64,000 nucleotides of DNA. Source: Mytilisepta virgata (taxonomy: Eukaryota; Mollusca; Bivalvia; Mytilida; Mytilidae). The position numbers and the translations under genes were made by a program. The stretch covers positions 17,143,139 to 17,207,138 of the forward strand of contig CM051512.1 of assembly GCA_028015205.1 (NCBI GenBank). Direction: 5' to 3'. The notes under the pieces are model-generated. The model searched no databases and was not told where the DNA came from. It was given only the letters and a program-made list of their open reading frames with translations. Shown one piece after another: positions 23,001-32,935 of the stretch (position 1 is its first letter; the number at the start of each line of letters is the position of its first letter).

Positions 23001-26000
23001 TTCTCTGTTGAGATTCAAAAGAATGTGGTTGTAATTTTGACTATGACGTCATGCACACCCATAATAAATCGAAAAATTTTAATACATCATTATTTAAAAA
23101 GGGATGGATGAATTGTTGTTTAACGTCCAGTGGCAACCAGCTGCATATCAGGATGATATTTAAAAAGGGAAAGCGACAGTTAATATTAGAATTTAATTTT
23201 AATGAATATTTTAACAAAACCACTGAGTTGTAACTTATATTGATTATTTTGCAGTTAAATTACATAGTGCCTGGAAAACGCCCACTTTCTAACATGTCAC
23301 CAGTTATATTGTACAACCAATTTATATTTACAGTTTAATTCAATTCAACTTTTACTGCCACTACACAAATAAGGTTTGTTTCATTAAAAAAAGCTGTTGC
23401 AAACATTATTTGTGTAATGGCAGTGAAATTGTTTTTAAAAAATTCATAACTTTATTTTTTTCTATTTTAAAATTTAAAATTTATAGTTTCAATTCAGTTC
23501 AATTCAACTTTTACTGCCACTACACATATAATGTTTGTTTCATTAAAAAAGCTGTTACAAATATTATTTGTGTAGTGACAGTAAAAGTTGAATTGAATTG
23601 AATTGAAACTATAAATATAAAATTTAAAAAATTTAAAAATTACATTTATAAGTTTTTATACGCCTGTCAAAATTTTGACGGGACGTATTATGGTATACAA
23701 ATGTCAGGCGTCCGTCTGTCCGTCGTAAACATGTCACGCTGTAACTTGAGAACAACTCATACAAATTTCACGAAACTTAACATAATTGTTTCTTATGATG
23801 GTCAAACGATCTGTATACTTTTTGGTGAAAATAAGATTAAAACTTTTTGAGTTACGGGACTTTGTAACTAAAACAGAATTGTGTTTTTTTTCACATGTCG
23901 CACCGTATCTCAAAAACAATTTATGATTATTGCTTAAAACTTTACACACTTCTAAGTTATATGAATCTAAAGATCTGTATACTTTTTGGTGATGATTCAA
24001 AATTTTATTCTAGAGTTTTTGAGTTTTTGTCGAGCCTGAACTTTAGTCGCAGAAAGCTCGACATAGGGATAGTGATCCGGCGGCGGCGTTAACTCACTTC
24101 TGTAAAGCTTCATATTTTAGAAGGTGGAAGACCTGGATGCTTTATACTTTGTATATAGATGCCTTATATTACGAAGTTTCCGTCTGTCATATGTACATTG
24201 TCCTTGATCTCATTTTCATGGTTCAGTGACTACTTGAAAAAAAAATTAAGATTTTTTGTAATGTTAATTTCTCTCTTATTATTAGTAATAGGATAACTCT
24301 ATTTGGTATGTGCGTACCTTACAAGGTCCTCATCCCCATCAGACAGTTTTCAATTGACCTCGACCCCATTTCACAGATCAGTGAAAAAGGTTAAGTTTTG
24401 GTGGTCAAGTCCATATCTCAGATACTATAGGCAATAGGTCTAGTATATTTGGTGTATGGAAGGATTGTAAGGTGTACATGTCCAACTGGCAGGTGTCATC
24501 TGACCTTGAACTCATTTTCATGGTTCATTGGTTATAGTTAAATTTTTGTGTTTTGGTCTGTTTTTCAAATACTGTATGCAATAGGTTTACTATATTTGGT
24601 GTATGGAAGGATTGTAAGGTGTACATGTCCAACTGGCAGGTGTCATCTGACCTTGAACTCATTTTCATGGATCAGTGGTTATAGTTAAGTTTTTGTGTTG
24701 TGGCCTGTTTTTCAAATACTGTATGCAATAGGTCTACTATATTTGGTTTAGGGAAGGATTGTAAGGTGTACATGTCCAACAGGCAGGTGTCATCTGACCT
24801 TGACCTCATTTTCATGGTTCAGTGGTTATAGTTAAGTTTTTGTGTTTTGCTCTGTTTTTCGAATACTGATAGCATTTACTTTCATTAGAAATACACGAAA
24901 GGCGAGACATTTTTGTGTGTCCACTCTTGTTTGTAAAAAAAAGGGGGGGGGGGGGGGGTTCACATGTCGCGCCGTATCTCAAAAACGATTTATGATTATT
25001 GCATAAAACTTTACACACTTCTTAGTTATATTAATCTGAAGATCTGTATACTTTTTCGTGATGATTCTTTATTTTATTTTTGAGTTATTGAATTTTCATT
25101 GAGCTTTTTGGTAAAAAAGGTAGTCTTTTTTGGTCACATTTCGCGCCGTTTCTCTATTGCTTAAAACTTTACATGCTTATGTTTTGCCGGGTTTCCATAT
25201 ACATCCCACCAGCAGCTCCACTAAATAAAGGAGGATTCCCAATACATTTATTATGTTTTTTTCACAAGACGACGGGTGTATCATGTGCTCGTGGCGCAGC
25301 TGTTTATTATCCTAATAGGAAATAATATCTATTTTCTATTCAGGTGTTACTGAGGTATTATTGAATGTGGTATCATTTGGTCTGACAATGGCAGATGCTA
25401 TTGGTGCTCCTAGAATTCATACACAGCTGTATCCCTCAGAAGTAGAATATGAAGGTATGTATTAACTATTTAAGGATGATCGCTGGTCTAATAGGAAATA
25501 AATAGGATTTGAAATAGGTGTTTTAGTTTGAGAGAACATATGAATAGTAAACAAATAAGCAAGAAAAAAATATAGGTTCATGTGCTCATTTTAGTGCTAC
25601 AAAGCCTTGAAAAATTGCAGGAAATGGATTTTCTCTGGATTTTTCCCTGTCTTTGCATTGGCAACTTCAGTCTCTCAAAAATGTAGGAAAAAATAAAAAG
25701 GATTTCATAAGATTTTGTCAATTACCATTTTAAGGTATATATAATTGAATAATAAAAGAAAAAGTAGGGGTTCGTGGGCAAAAAAAAATTCATGCTTAAG
25801 AAATGGATAAAACCTGAGGATTTCGAAAATCTGACAAAAAAACCAAAACATGACTAGCGAGCATCCTTAAGTGTTAAACATAGACACATGTGCAAAAGAA
25901 TAAAAAATGTAAGGCATTTTGTATAAAATGTTTGTCATGAAATATTTCTCTTGTGCTGATCTTTAACTAGCTATTTGACTTTTAGAAAAAAATCCATTTA

Positions 26001-26268
26001 ATATTCTCTTTTTTTCACTCATTATATGAAAGTTATCATTTCAAGAAAAGAAGATTTATAATATAATTACAAAATTTTCTTTCGATATATTTCAGATGGA
26101 TTTCCACAAAATGTTAAAGATGACCTTGAAAAATTAGGACATAAGATGGTCAAGGCCACAGCGGCATTAAATATAGTTCAGGGTATAAAGAAAGTTAATA
26201 ATAGAATTAAAGCTGTATCTGACTATAGAAAAGGAGGAAAAGCAGCCATTTTTAATACAAATGTATAA
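19941..26268 (+). CDS. GGT: Gamma-glutamyltransferase, 3' half of the gene
   Basis: Six exon segments encode the end of the GGT heavy chain and the light chain. GGT cleaves the gamma-glutamyl bond of glutathione at the cell surface. It autocleaves before a Thr that is the nucleophile, here in KGTSHISV (Thr codon 20,635-20,637). Visible family motifs are AFKFAFAQQQGLPDPKF, DPGFYDG, STVNSWFGSK, GILLNNQMADFSDP, PGKRPLSNMSP, VVSFGLTMADAIGAPRIHTQ and the C-terminal HKMVKATAALNIVQGI. The first three exons and the last two join in phase. The link between 23,255 and 25,344 does not: the exon expected to carry the Gly-Gly loop (about 20 codons) is not found, and that intron is packed with repeats. About 315 heavy-chain residues, including the membrane anchor, are not visible upstream. 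It may be a partial, decaying copy, or it may extend beyond the window. Confidence 0.85.
20535..20687 (+). CDS. GGT: GGT exon b (catalytic threonine)
   Basis: Acceptor 'tttacag', donor 'gtatgt'. It encodes DPGFYDG and KSPEKGTSHISVIDAQEL. The Thr of GTSH is the autocleavage site and nucleophile of the family. Confidence 0.9.
20776..21030 (+). mobile_element. tRNA-derived SINE, copy 2 (in GGT intron)
   Basis: Box A-like gtggccgagtgg at 20,781 and box B-like gagttcgaatctcacc at 20,849. The body carries 'ctccgggtactctggcttcc' and the tail 'gtgaaaccccaactaaacc'. Same family as 16,258-16,505, in the opposite orientation. Confidence 0.8.
21669..21780 (+). CDS. GGT: GGT exon c
   Basis: Acceptor 'ttttacag', donor 'gtaatt'. 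It encodes STVNSWFGSKIM and GILLNNQMADFSDPDDP. The Gln-Met-x-Asp motif keeps the Asp that contacts the substrate amino group in known GGT structures. It ends in phase 0. Confidence 0.9.
22247..22940 (+). repeat. Tandem block of the 'agctcacctggcc' family (in GGT intron)
   Basis: Starts 'agctcacctggcctaaaagg', then has about four units of about 145 bp with 'ttaggtggtcctctttcaga', 'catccaagatggccgccaga' and 'gtttaacataggaccct'. The minus ORF 22,372-22,632 is a shadow. Confidence 0.8.
23255..23310 (+). CDS. GGT: GGT exon d (PGKRPLSNM segment)
   Basis: The acceptor 'ttttgcag' ends at 23,254. The frame reads NYIVPGKRPLSNMSPVIL. The 3' boundary is unclear because no strong donor is seen and the frame runs into a hairpin repeat starting about 23,338, stopping at TAA. 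The family usually has two serines (LSSM), whereas this copy has Ser-Asn. Confidence 0.7.
23338..23432. mobile_element. Small hairpin element, copy 1
   Basis: The arm 'acttttactgccactacaca' pairs with 'tgtgtaatggcagtgaaa'. It sits directly after GGT exon d. Confidence 0.65.
23481..23613. mobile_element. Small hairpin element, copy 2
   Basis: Same hairpin family as copy 1 but with longer intact arms, from 'tatagtttcaattcagttca' to 'tgaattgaattgaaactata'. The two copies lie about 50 bp apart. Confidence 0.75.
23656..25310 (+). repeat. Long mollusc repeat with internal tandem units
   Basis: Starts 'tatacgcctgtcaaaatttt' and 'gacgggacgtattatgg', and ends about 25,310 with 'gtatcatgtgctcgtggcgc'. 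Internally, 24,340-24,860 holds about four units of about 140 bp with 'ttgtaaggtgtacatgtcca'. A poly-G run lies at about 24,942-24,958. It occupies most of the intron where a GGT exon should be. Confidence 0.7.
25344..25454 (+). CDS. GGT: GGT exon e
   Basis: Acceptor 'ttctattcag', donor 'gtatgt'. It encodes VTEVLLNVVSFGLTMADA and IGAPRIHTQLYPSEVEYE, the light-chain segment after the Gly-rich loop. It starts and ends in phase 1. Confidence 0.85.
25474..25866 (+). mobile_element. 393-bp TTAA-flanked MITE, copy 1
   Basis: The ends are ggatgatcgctgg and (nearly inverted) ccagcgagcatcc-like, flanked by TTAA at 25,470-25,473 and 25,867-25,870. It is nearly identical in length and sequence to 32,059-32,447. 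No ORF inside. Confidence 0.75.
26096..26268 (+). CDS. GGT: GGT terminal exon
   Basis: The acceptor 'atatttcag' ends at 26,095. It encodes GFPQNVKDDLEKLGHKMV and IVQGIKKVNNRIKAVSDY then RKGGKAAIF, ending at TAA. The R-x-G-G-x-A-x-x C-terminal pattern is typical of GGT. Confidence 0.9.
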
Positions 26269-27116
26269 TGTGAAGTATTAGTTAACCCCCTTTTAAGGAA
26301 GTTACCCAGGGGAGGTAATAAATCTTGTCAGCTGTAGGGACCAAAGAGAAAAAAAGTGTCTCCCTTAGGTAACTTGCTTAAGGAGAATAATCGTTTTGTG
26401 TTTCTTACTGGTGTAGACTTAATGGGTTGTTTTTAAAGTTTAATTTGTCATCTCCTACTTAAGTGTAGTCTTTTATTGTATTATAATTATAGTGTCACTT
26501 TTTTTGCTCACTGTAAAACTCCTATATCCTAAAATCCCAATGATCTCAAACTAGCCATATCTATAAAATTTATATACATTCTAATTTCCAGGTCTAATTC
26601 AGACCTCTTGTTCAGTTCAATTGTGATCCAGTAACTCAAGTTCTACTTTCTATTTAAATAATTTTTTTTAATTAAATATTTGACTGATGGAATATGATGG
26701 TAAATTTATTTTATGTCACATGAGAAATTTTATGTAAGTCTTGTAAAGACATATTAGATGGGTATACATGTACATGAAAGGAGTATGAGATTTTGTATTT
26801 ATATTATACACAATTTTCTGAAAAGCTTTTGAAATAATGGTTTTCTGTATTTTTTTAGTGAAGTATATTATTATTATTTTTTAACACCTGTTATAATTTA
26901 TCATCCCCAGCTTGACAAGGGCAGGCTCCTTTAATGGATTTTTACATTAATTTTTTTTTGTAAGTATGCTGTATTTTTTAACAAAAATGCTGGACTTGTA
27001 AAATGTATTTGCAGCACTCCGTTGGACATCAGGTAAAAGCCATACATTTTGTTGTTTGTTTTTTTTATGGTTGGTTGTAACTTTTTCACCAAACTCAAGG
27101 ATGACACTTTTCATGA

Positions 27117-27170
<54 letters not shown>

Positions 27171-28980
27171 TGTTGTTTAAAGAGGATTACATTCCATGCA
27201 TTTCCTAATGAAAATATTTGTTTTGCTTATTTCTGTGTTTTCCAACATGATATTGATAGTTGCTAAAACAAAAATAAATAAAAAAGACATTCCTTAGTTT
27301 CATATTAGTAAATATTATTATGACTTCAAACCATGACACATGCTTTTCTTTTAAATTTTTTTTTAGTATTTATTATGTTGAATATTTTAAAACTATATGG
27401 CATATATTATTTGTATTAAATGTTTTAAAAAATACTTTTAAATTTTTTTTCACATTAAACATTTAGGTTCCTTCAAAATTAGCTGTGTGATGAGCTTTTT
27501 AACACCCAAATTTTACATTCCACAATGTTTTTGATATTAATACTTTTGTCATGAAAATCTTTGAAATTTTCATATATTCATGATATGGGCAATTGAAATC
27601 TCATATGTATAGTTATATGCATATATTATTTTACATAAAAAATGTTTGATATTTTTGTTGGTATTTTGTCATTGATATGTTTAATATATGTGGCATTTAT
27701 TAACTCATTATTTTAAACGTGCAATAATATATAATATATATTAATACATGTAATTAGAATGTTTTGTGGTTTTGACAAAACATATCATAAGTAGATTTTG
27801 AATTACATTCCATCAATTGTTTTATATGTCTCTGAAGGGAATTATATACTTTAGTTTTGTTATATTTTTCACTTGAATTTAATCCTGATTTTGAGGGCTC
27901 GATGACCAATGTTTTGATCATAACTAATTGTCAAAACTTAGGTTGAGACTTGGAACCCTGAGAATAATTTGTTGAACAGTGTTCTAAATTAACAAAAAAA
28001 TGATAGTTTTCCTTTTGAAGTACATGTATGGTATTTTTCTCTGTGTACTCAGACTCCTATCAATAATTACTGGCTGCCATGATAAAGTTACTGTGTGTCC
28101 CACATACTTTGGGTAATGATTTCTTGATGAAAAACTGCACACTCTATGACAATTCTCTATATTTTACATATCAATTAGTTATATCTCAAAAGTCAATAAA
28201 ACTTTTATTCACAAAACATGCACATATTTAGCAACATCACATTTGTCATAATGTACGTAAAAATCAATGATTTGTACACGAAAAAAGGATAATTTGCTCT
28301 TGCAAAATATTTGAGGCATTTCAGCAGTGGAAAAGACAAAAATTAATTAAGAATATTGGGAAAAAAATGGTAGGGTAATATTTTTAACCTTTATTTTAAA
28401 TAAATATTTGAGATATTCCCCAAAACAACTTACAGTTACAAAAAAGACACACAGTACTGTAAGTGGTATATAAATCCAGAATAGAATTTAAAAACTAAGA
28501 AAGAATTTTATCAAATTTTGGTAAATATATCATGAGTATAATTTAAATGAAATTTATTATTTTATTTTATTTTTGCTTTATAGAATGAGGCAATTGCGTA
28601 TTTACACATTTTATATTACTTAAGCATACCAAAAAATCTTGAATCTAATATAGAAAAAATATATACTTTATGTATTTTGCCAGAGAAGTAATTGCCTTCA
28701 TTTAGCTCTTAGAGCAAGTGAGAAAAGTAATCTCTCCCTGGTAGAGGAATAACCTGATCTGTCTTGTTACATTCAAAATTTGTAAACATGTTTGAAAGAT
28801 ATTTTTTAAACCTTGTAATTATTTCATGGAAAATGTCTTTGTTTTGCTTTGACTTTATATACAAAGGTCATATCTTGTCACATGCTATTTTCTGCTATGG
28901 ACAGAAATTCTATTAAGAAAAAATTACAACTGATAGTGATGAATATTTGACTTTTTGTGGAATTGCTTTGTATTGTAATA
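26269..28980 (+). other. Probable GGT 3' UTR and downstream AT-rich DNA
   Basis: No coding frame follows the GGT stop. A clear AATAAA lies at 28,195-28,200, and weaker AT-rich candidates lie earlier. The region contains a TAA microsatellite. Confidence 0.4.
27119..27170 (+). repeat. (TAA)n microsatellite
   Basis: About 17 uninterrupted trinucleotide copies. Confidence 0.95.
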
Positions 28981-28983
28981 TTT

Positions 28984-29190
28984 TATGGGCGTCATCATGA
29001 CTTGGTTGACAGGTATGAAAAAACCGTTTCCCAAATGAAAATGGACCTGTTCCATTGATATTATCCCTTCCTCATACCGGATTTGACATGAGCAGCATGG
29101 CGGGTGTCCTGCAGGAAGCAGAGACTGCTTACTCTTCCGGAGCACTTGAGTCTACCTGAGTTTTTTGGTGGGGTCCATGTTGTTCATACG
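28984..29190 (+). mobile_element. Retroelement 3' tail copy
   Basis: Shares 'acaggtatgaaaaa.ccgttt', 'aaatgaaaatggacctgttc', 'ggatttgacatgagcagcat' and 'ttactcttccggagcac' with 44,220-44,550. Confidence 0.7.
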
Positions 29191-29486
29191 TTTTTACAGT
29201 AATTTATCAAAAAATTTGTATATCATTTTTTGTAATAATTATATGATTTGTACATATATTTCTATAATATTAATTTGATATTTCTGTACTTTGTGATAAT
29301 TGGTTATCAATGTCTGTGATCTTGCTCTGACTTTTTTTGTTCTCTTCAAGATTAAGATACATGTATATGTTTTTTTATAGGGACTAATTTATTGTTCATC
29401 AAAAAATGAAAAGCTACAACAAGTCTCTATTTTGACCAATGAAAATAGCTTTACAATCAATACTTGAATGACTTAAGGATTGTTTT

Positions 29487-29601
29487 GAATTTTGGAACAG
29501 GTTATACGATGTAACCTACTTTGAGGAAGTTTACACTTCGTATACATTGTATGTTAAACTGACCAAAGTATGTTATACAAGTATAGCCTGTTCCAAAATT
29601 T
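29487..29601. mobile_element. Short hairpin MITE
   Basis: The ends 'attttggaacaggttatac' and 'gtatagcctgttccaaaat' are inverted, with a partly paired interior. Confidence 0.65.
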
Positions 29602-29610
29602 AAAAAAATA

Positions 29611-30072
29611 CAGTCAAACCTGGTCTAACGGTCACCTTTATTAAACGACTACCCGCCTTCAGTTTTACGTGTTATGTTAACTTGAATATGCAGTGACCTC
29701 TCTTTCGTGGCCAGCGGTCACAAAAATAATATCCTAGCTTGAACATTTACATGAATTAATCGGTCATTTTTCTTTCTAGACAAGTTAAAAATATCGTTAA
29801 TTGACTTTCAAGTCATCTTTGATTAATTGTAGAGCTTAAGTATCATTTAAATTATCAATCGCATCGTTCATATACGGTTGATTGTGGAAAAAACATCGTT
29901 TCGACCAGCAATGTTTTTTATGTTTGACAAGGATAATATCTTGGCCGCACCGGACCGGAAACCAAAATACAGATTTGCCGCTCAGTGTAAAACTTGATTA
30001 AACGGTCACCTGTCTTATGCAACCACTTTACCTTTGTCCCAACTGTGACCGCTAAAAACAGGTCTGACTATA
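29611..30072. mobile_element. MITE with 'agtcaaacctg' TIRs
   Basis: The left end 'cagtcaaacctggtctaacg' plus 'gtcacc' is the imperfect inverse of the right end 'gtgaccgctaaaaacaggtc' plus 'tgacta'. No ORF. Confidence 0.6.
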
Positions 30073-30079
30073 CTTATAA

Positions 30080-32050
30080 TTTGATTTTCAAAAATTTTCA
30101 GATACAAAAGTGCAGGTAGCAACATTTTAATACCTATTTAGCTCAGGAATATTTAAAGTGTGGATTTCAGAGTAATTTGTTGGTGTGCAGAATTCCGTGT
30201 TTACCTCAGATTTAGGCATATTTTTCATGAATTTAATAATAAAAAAAATCACTTTTTGGCCAATTTTAAAAAGGAAGGGATGGGGGTGTATTACTTCTGA
30301 ATCTACCCATGTAACCTGTCATTTCTGATCATTGCACCTAAACCCTTCTACTGATATTGTGTCAGCATGCTTCCTGAGCCTTTCTAGACATATTATAAAG
30401 GAAACATGTAAGAAATATATAGATAATGGATATATTTATATGTTATTTATTCACTCTGTTGTGCAATTGCAATAGTCTAGTAAGATTTTTGTTGATAAAA
30501 TTGTTAGAGTATATTTATTTTAGAGTTTATATTATTAATGTGCATCAATCTGTCAAAAATTACAATATTAAATTGGCCAGATAAACCCTTCATCCCTTAC
30601 TGTATCCTGACAATACTAGGTAATGACTGTAAATTTTATTTCTTTTCGATAAAAAATAATTTGAACCAAAGTTAAAAGCAAGGGTTCCGAAGATATATTT
30701 GAAATTGAAACATTCTTCGTAATTTGTATTTGGCATCTATGAAAATAAATTTAGGATATAGTTTTCCATAGTTTACTGATAACCTCAGAGGACATTGCCA
30801 TTGTCACAACATCTGTGACATTGGGAGTGATCGCATGACCAATTATGTTTCTGTATTAGCAAAACAAGAAAACCTTTTTTTACATATATAGCTGACATTT
30901 TATGAATTCTTAGTCCTTTGGTACAAACAATTTTCCGACCAAAGTTCTTTGAAAATACTGTAGCAAACACATAGCTTGCTATAAATTTTGGGTACAAGCC
31001 TTATGTTAAAGGCCTTTTTCTACACTGATTGGTCATATGACATAAAAGTGACAATAGTAGCCAGAAAATTGAGATACTGCATGTTCCATAATGCTATGGT
31101 ATCATGGAAATTACTGAGAAAAGGCTTTAAAGTAAACATGGTCAGTTATGATTTTTTATAGAAAAAATTTAAGGATAACGCCATGTGACAAAAAATCCTT
31201 TTTGAATTATCTGTATGCAGGTAGTTACGAACACTACCAGATTGTTTAGCTTGTAAATTTAATCCCAGCCTGTTAGGAGGTATAATTGACCCTGATATTA
31301 ATCACTTGGGTAGCCAGTTTTCATGCATTAGTTTGGAGGTGCTCTACCTTCCACCACCAAGTCCATTTTAAAATACTGGCCACCATCATATGGCCATATG
31401 TACTTGAATTGGCATAAAACCCTCAACATATACACAACATTTATCAGTGACCAATGGAACAAAATTGCCAAAAATTTCAGTACCTTTATGGCTTATGGCT
31501 CCACATGGAAGACGACCGAAGATATAATAATTTTTCCTTTCGTCAAACCAATGGAATGTTGTGTGATTGACAATTATTCCAGTCCCTCACAATATCATAT
31601 TCATTAAAAAGACATATTTCTATCGTATTTTATAGAATTTAAACTTTCGTAGAAAACTGGGCTTTAATAGAATAAATAATGAAGACGGTGAATGTGTCAA
31701 AGAGACAACAACCTAACCAAAGATATTTATATGTACTGGAATGAGAAAAAAAGTACTGTCCATCCACAGCAAGTAAATGTGGGAGACATTCTATTCGTTA
31801 ATAACAGTTAATTAATATCCTTTAGCTCTTTTGTACTGCAATTCTGTCATTATAAAATGACTGTAAATACAGAATATTTGGATAATTTGGCTGTCCAATA
31901 ATCACCATTGACAAATGGCAGTGGAATATACCACCCAGCATTTCATGTTCACTTGTAATGCTGGGCTAATAAAAGTATATCAGAAGAAATAAAAGTTTTT
32001 GCAACAAAGTTATCCATCATACAATGTAAAAATCTTTCTATAATCTATAG
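30080..32050. other. No supported gene
   Basis: A short frame at 30,790-30,880 is open on both strands, so its coding meaning is undecided. A mollusc retroelement-tail motif lies on the minus strand at about 31,682-31,715 ('ttgttgtctctttgacacat'). Nothing else is recognised. Confidence 0.4.
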
Positions 32051-32058
32051 CACTTTAA

Positions 32059-32447
32059 TGATGATCGCTGTTCTAATATGAAATAAATAGGATTTGAAAT
32101 AGGTGTTTTAGTTTGAGAGAACATATGAGTAGTAAACAAATAAGCAAGAAAAAATATAGGTTCATGTCCTCATTTTAGAGCTATAAGGCCTTGAAAATTT
32201 GCAGGAAATGGGTTTTCTCTGGATTTTTCATTGTCTTTGCATTGACAACTTCAGTCTCTCAAAGATGTATGAAAAAAGAAAAGGATTTCATAAAATTTTG
32301 TCAAATACCATTTTAAGGTATAAATGATTGAATTATAAACGAAAAATTGGGGGTTCATGGAGAAAAAAATTCATGTTTAAAAAATTGATAAAACCCGACG
32401 ATTCCAAAAATCTGACAAAAAGACCAAAACATGACCAGCGAGCATCC
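32059..32447 (+). mobile_element. 389-bp TTAA-flanked MITE, copy 2
   Basis: Direct-orientation relative of 25,474-25,866. TTAA flanks lie at 32,055-32,058 and 32,448-32,451. Confidence 0.75.
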
Positions 32448-32519
32448 TTAAATTCAGTAGAGAAATTTAGATTTTACAATTCACACTGCAACAAATGTTG
32501 AAAAACAGTAATTTTTTAG

Positions 32520-32525
32520 TTTATT
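32520..32525 (-). terminator. Poly(A) signal for the Ig-receptor gene
   Basis: AATAAA on the minus strand, about 220 nt downstream of the predicted stop codon at 32,749. Confidence 0.5.
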
Positions 32526-32748
32526 ATTTACTGATTGGAGTTTATTGACAATATGAAAGCCACAATAGTTTCAGTGCAACATTGGACATTTGCATATCCT
32601 GGTCATCAATGATTGATATTGTAGAATATCTAATGCATAAGAGAAAACTTAATCAAAGTAATGCCTTAATTTTGTAGTTTCTTTAATATTTTGCTTATAC
32701 ATATACAAATCCTTTAAGCATATCATTGTTTAGTTTGATCTGTCCAAA

Positions 32749-32935
32749 TTAAAGTTCCAAATAATCATGGGGTATGTCTGACTGTGATTCATCTTTATCC
32801 AGATCAAGTTCTTCGTATGGCCCCATAATTTCAGTATAATGCGCTGACTCTGTATCATCTATTGATTCCTGATCTCCACCATTGGGACTGTTATAGATGT
32901 GAATATTATTTTCATCAGATGGAGCTGCATAGTAT
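32749..32935 (-). CDS. Cytoplasmic tail exon with YxxL/I motifs
   Basis: Acceptor 'tatattactag'. It encodes YYAAPSDENNIHIYNSP and SAHYTEIMGPYEELDLD, then SQSDIPHDYLEL and TAA. It is acidic and Tyr-rich, as in immunoreceptor-type tails. Confidence 0.8.

Noticed and set aside
30785..30997. Cys-rich short ORF (CDHSQCHRCC)
   Set aside because: The same stretch is open in another minus frame and on the + strand, with no phase or family evidence to choose between them.
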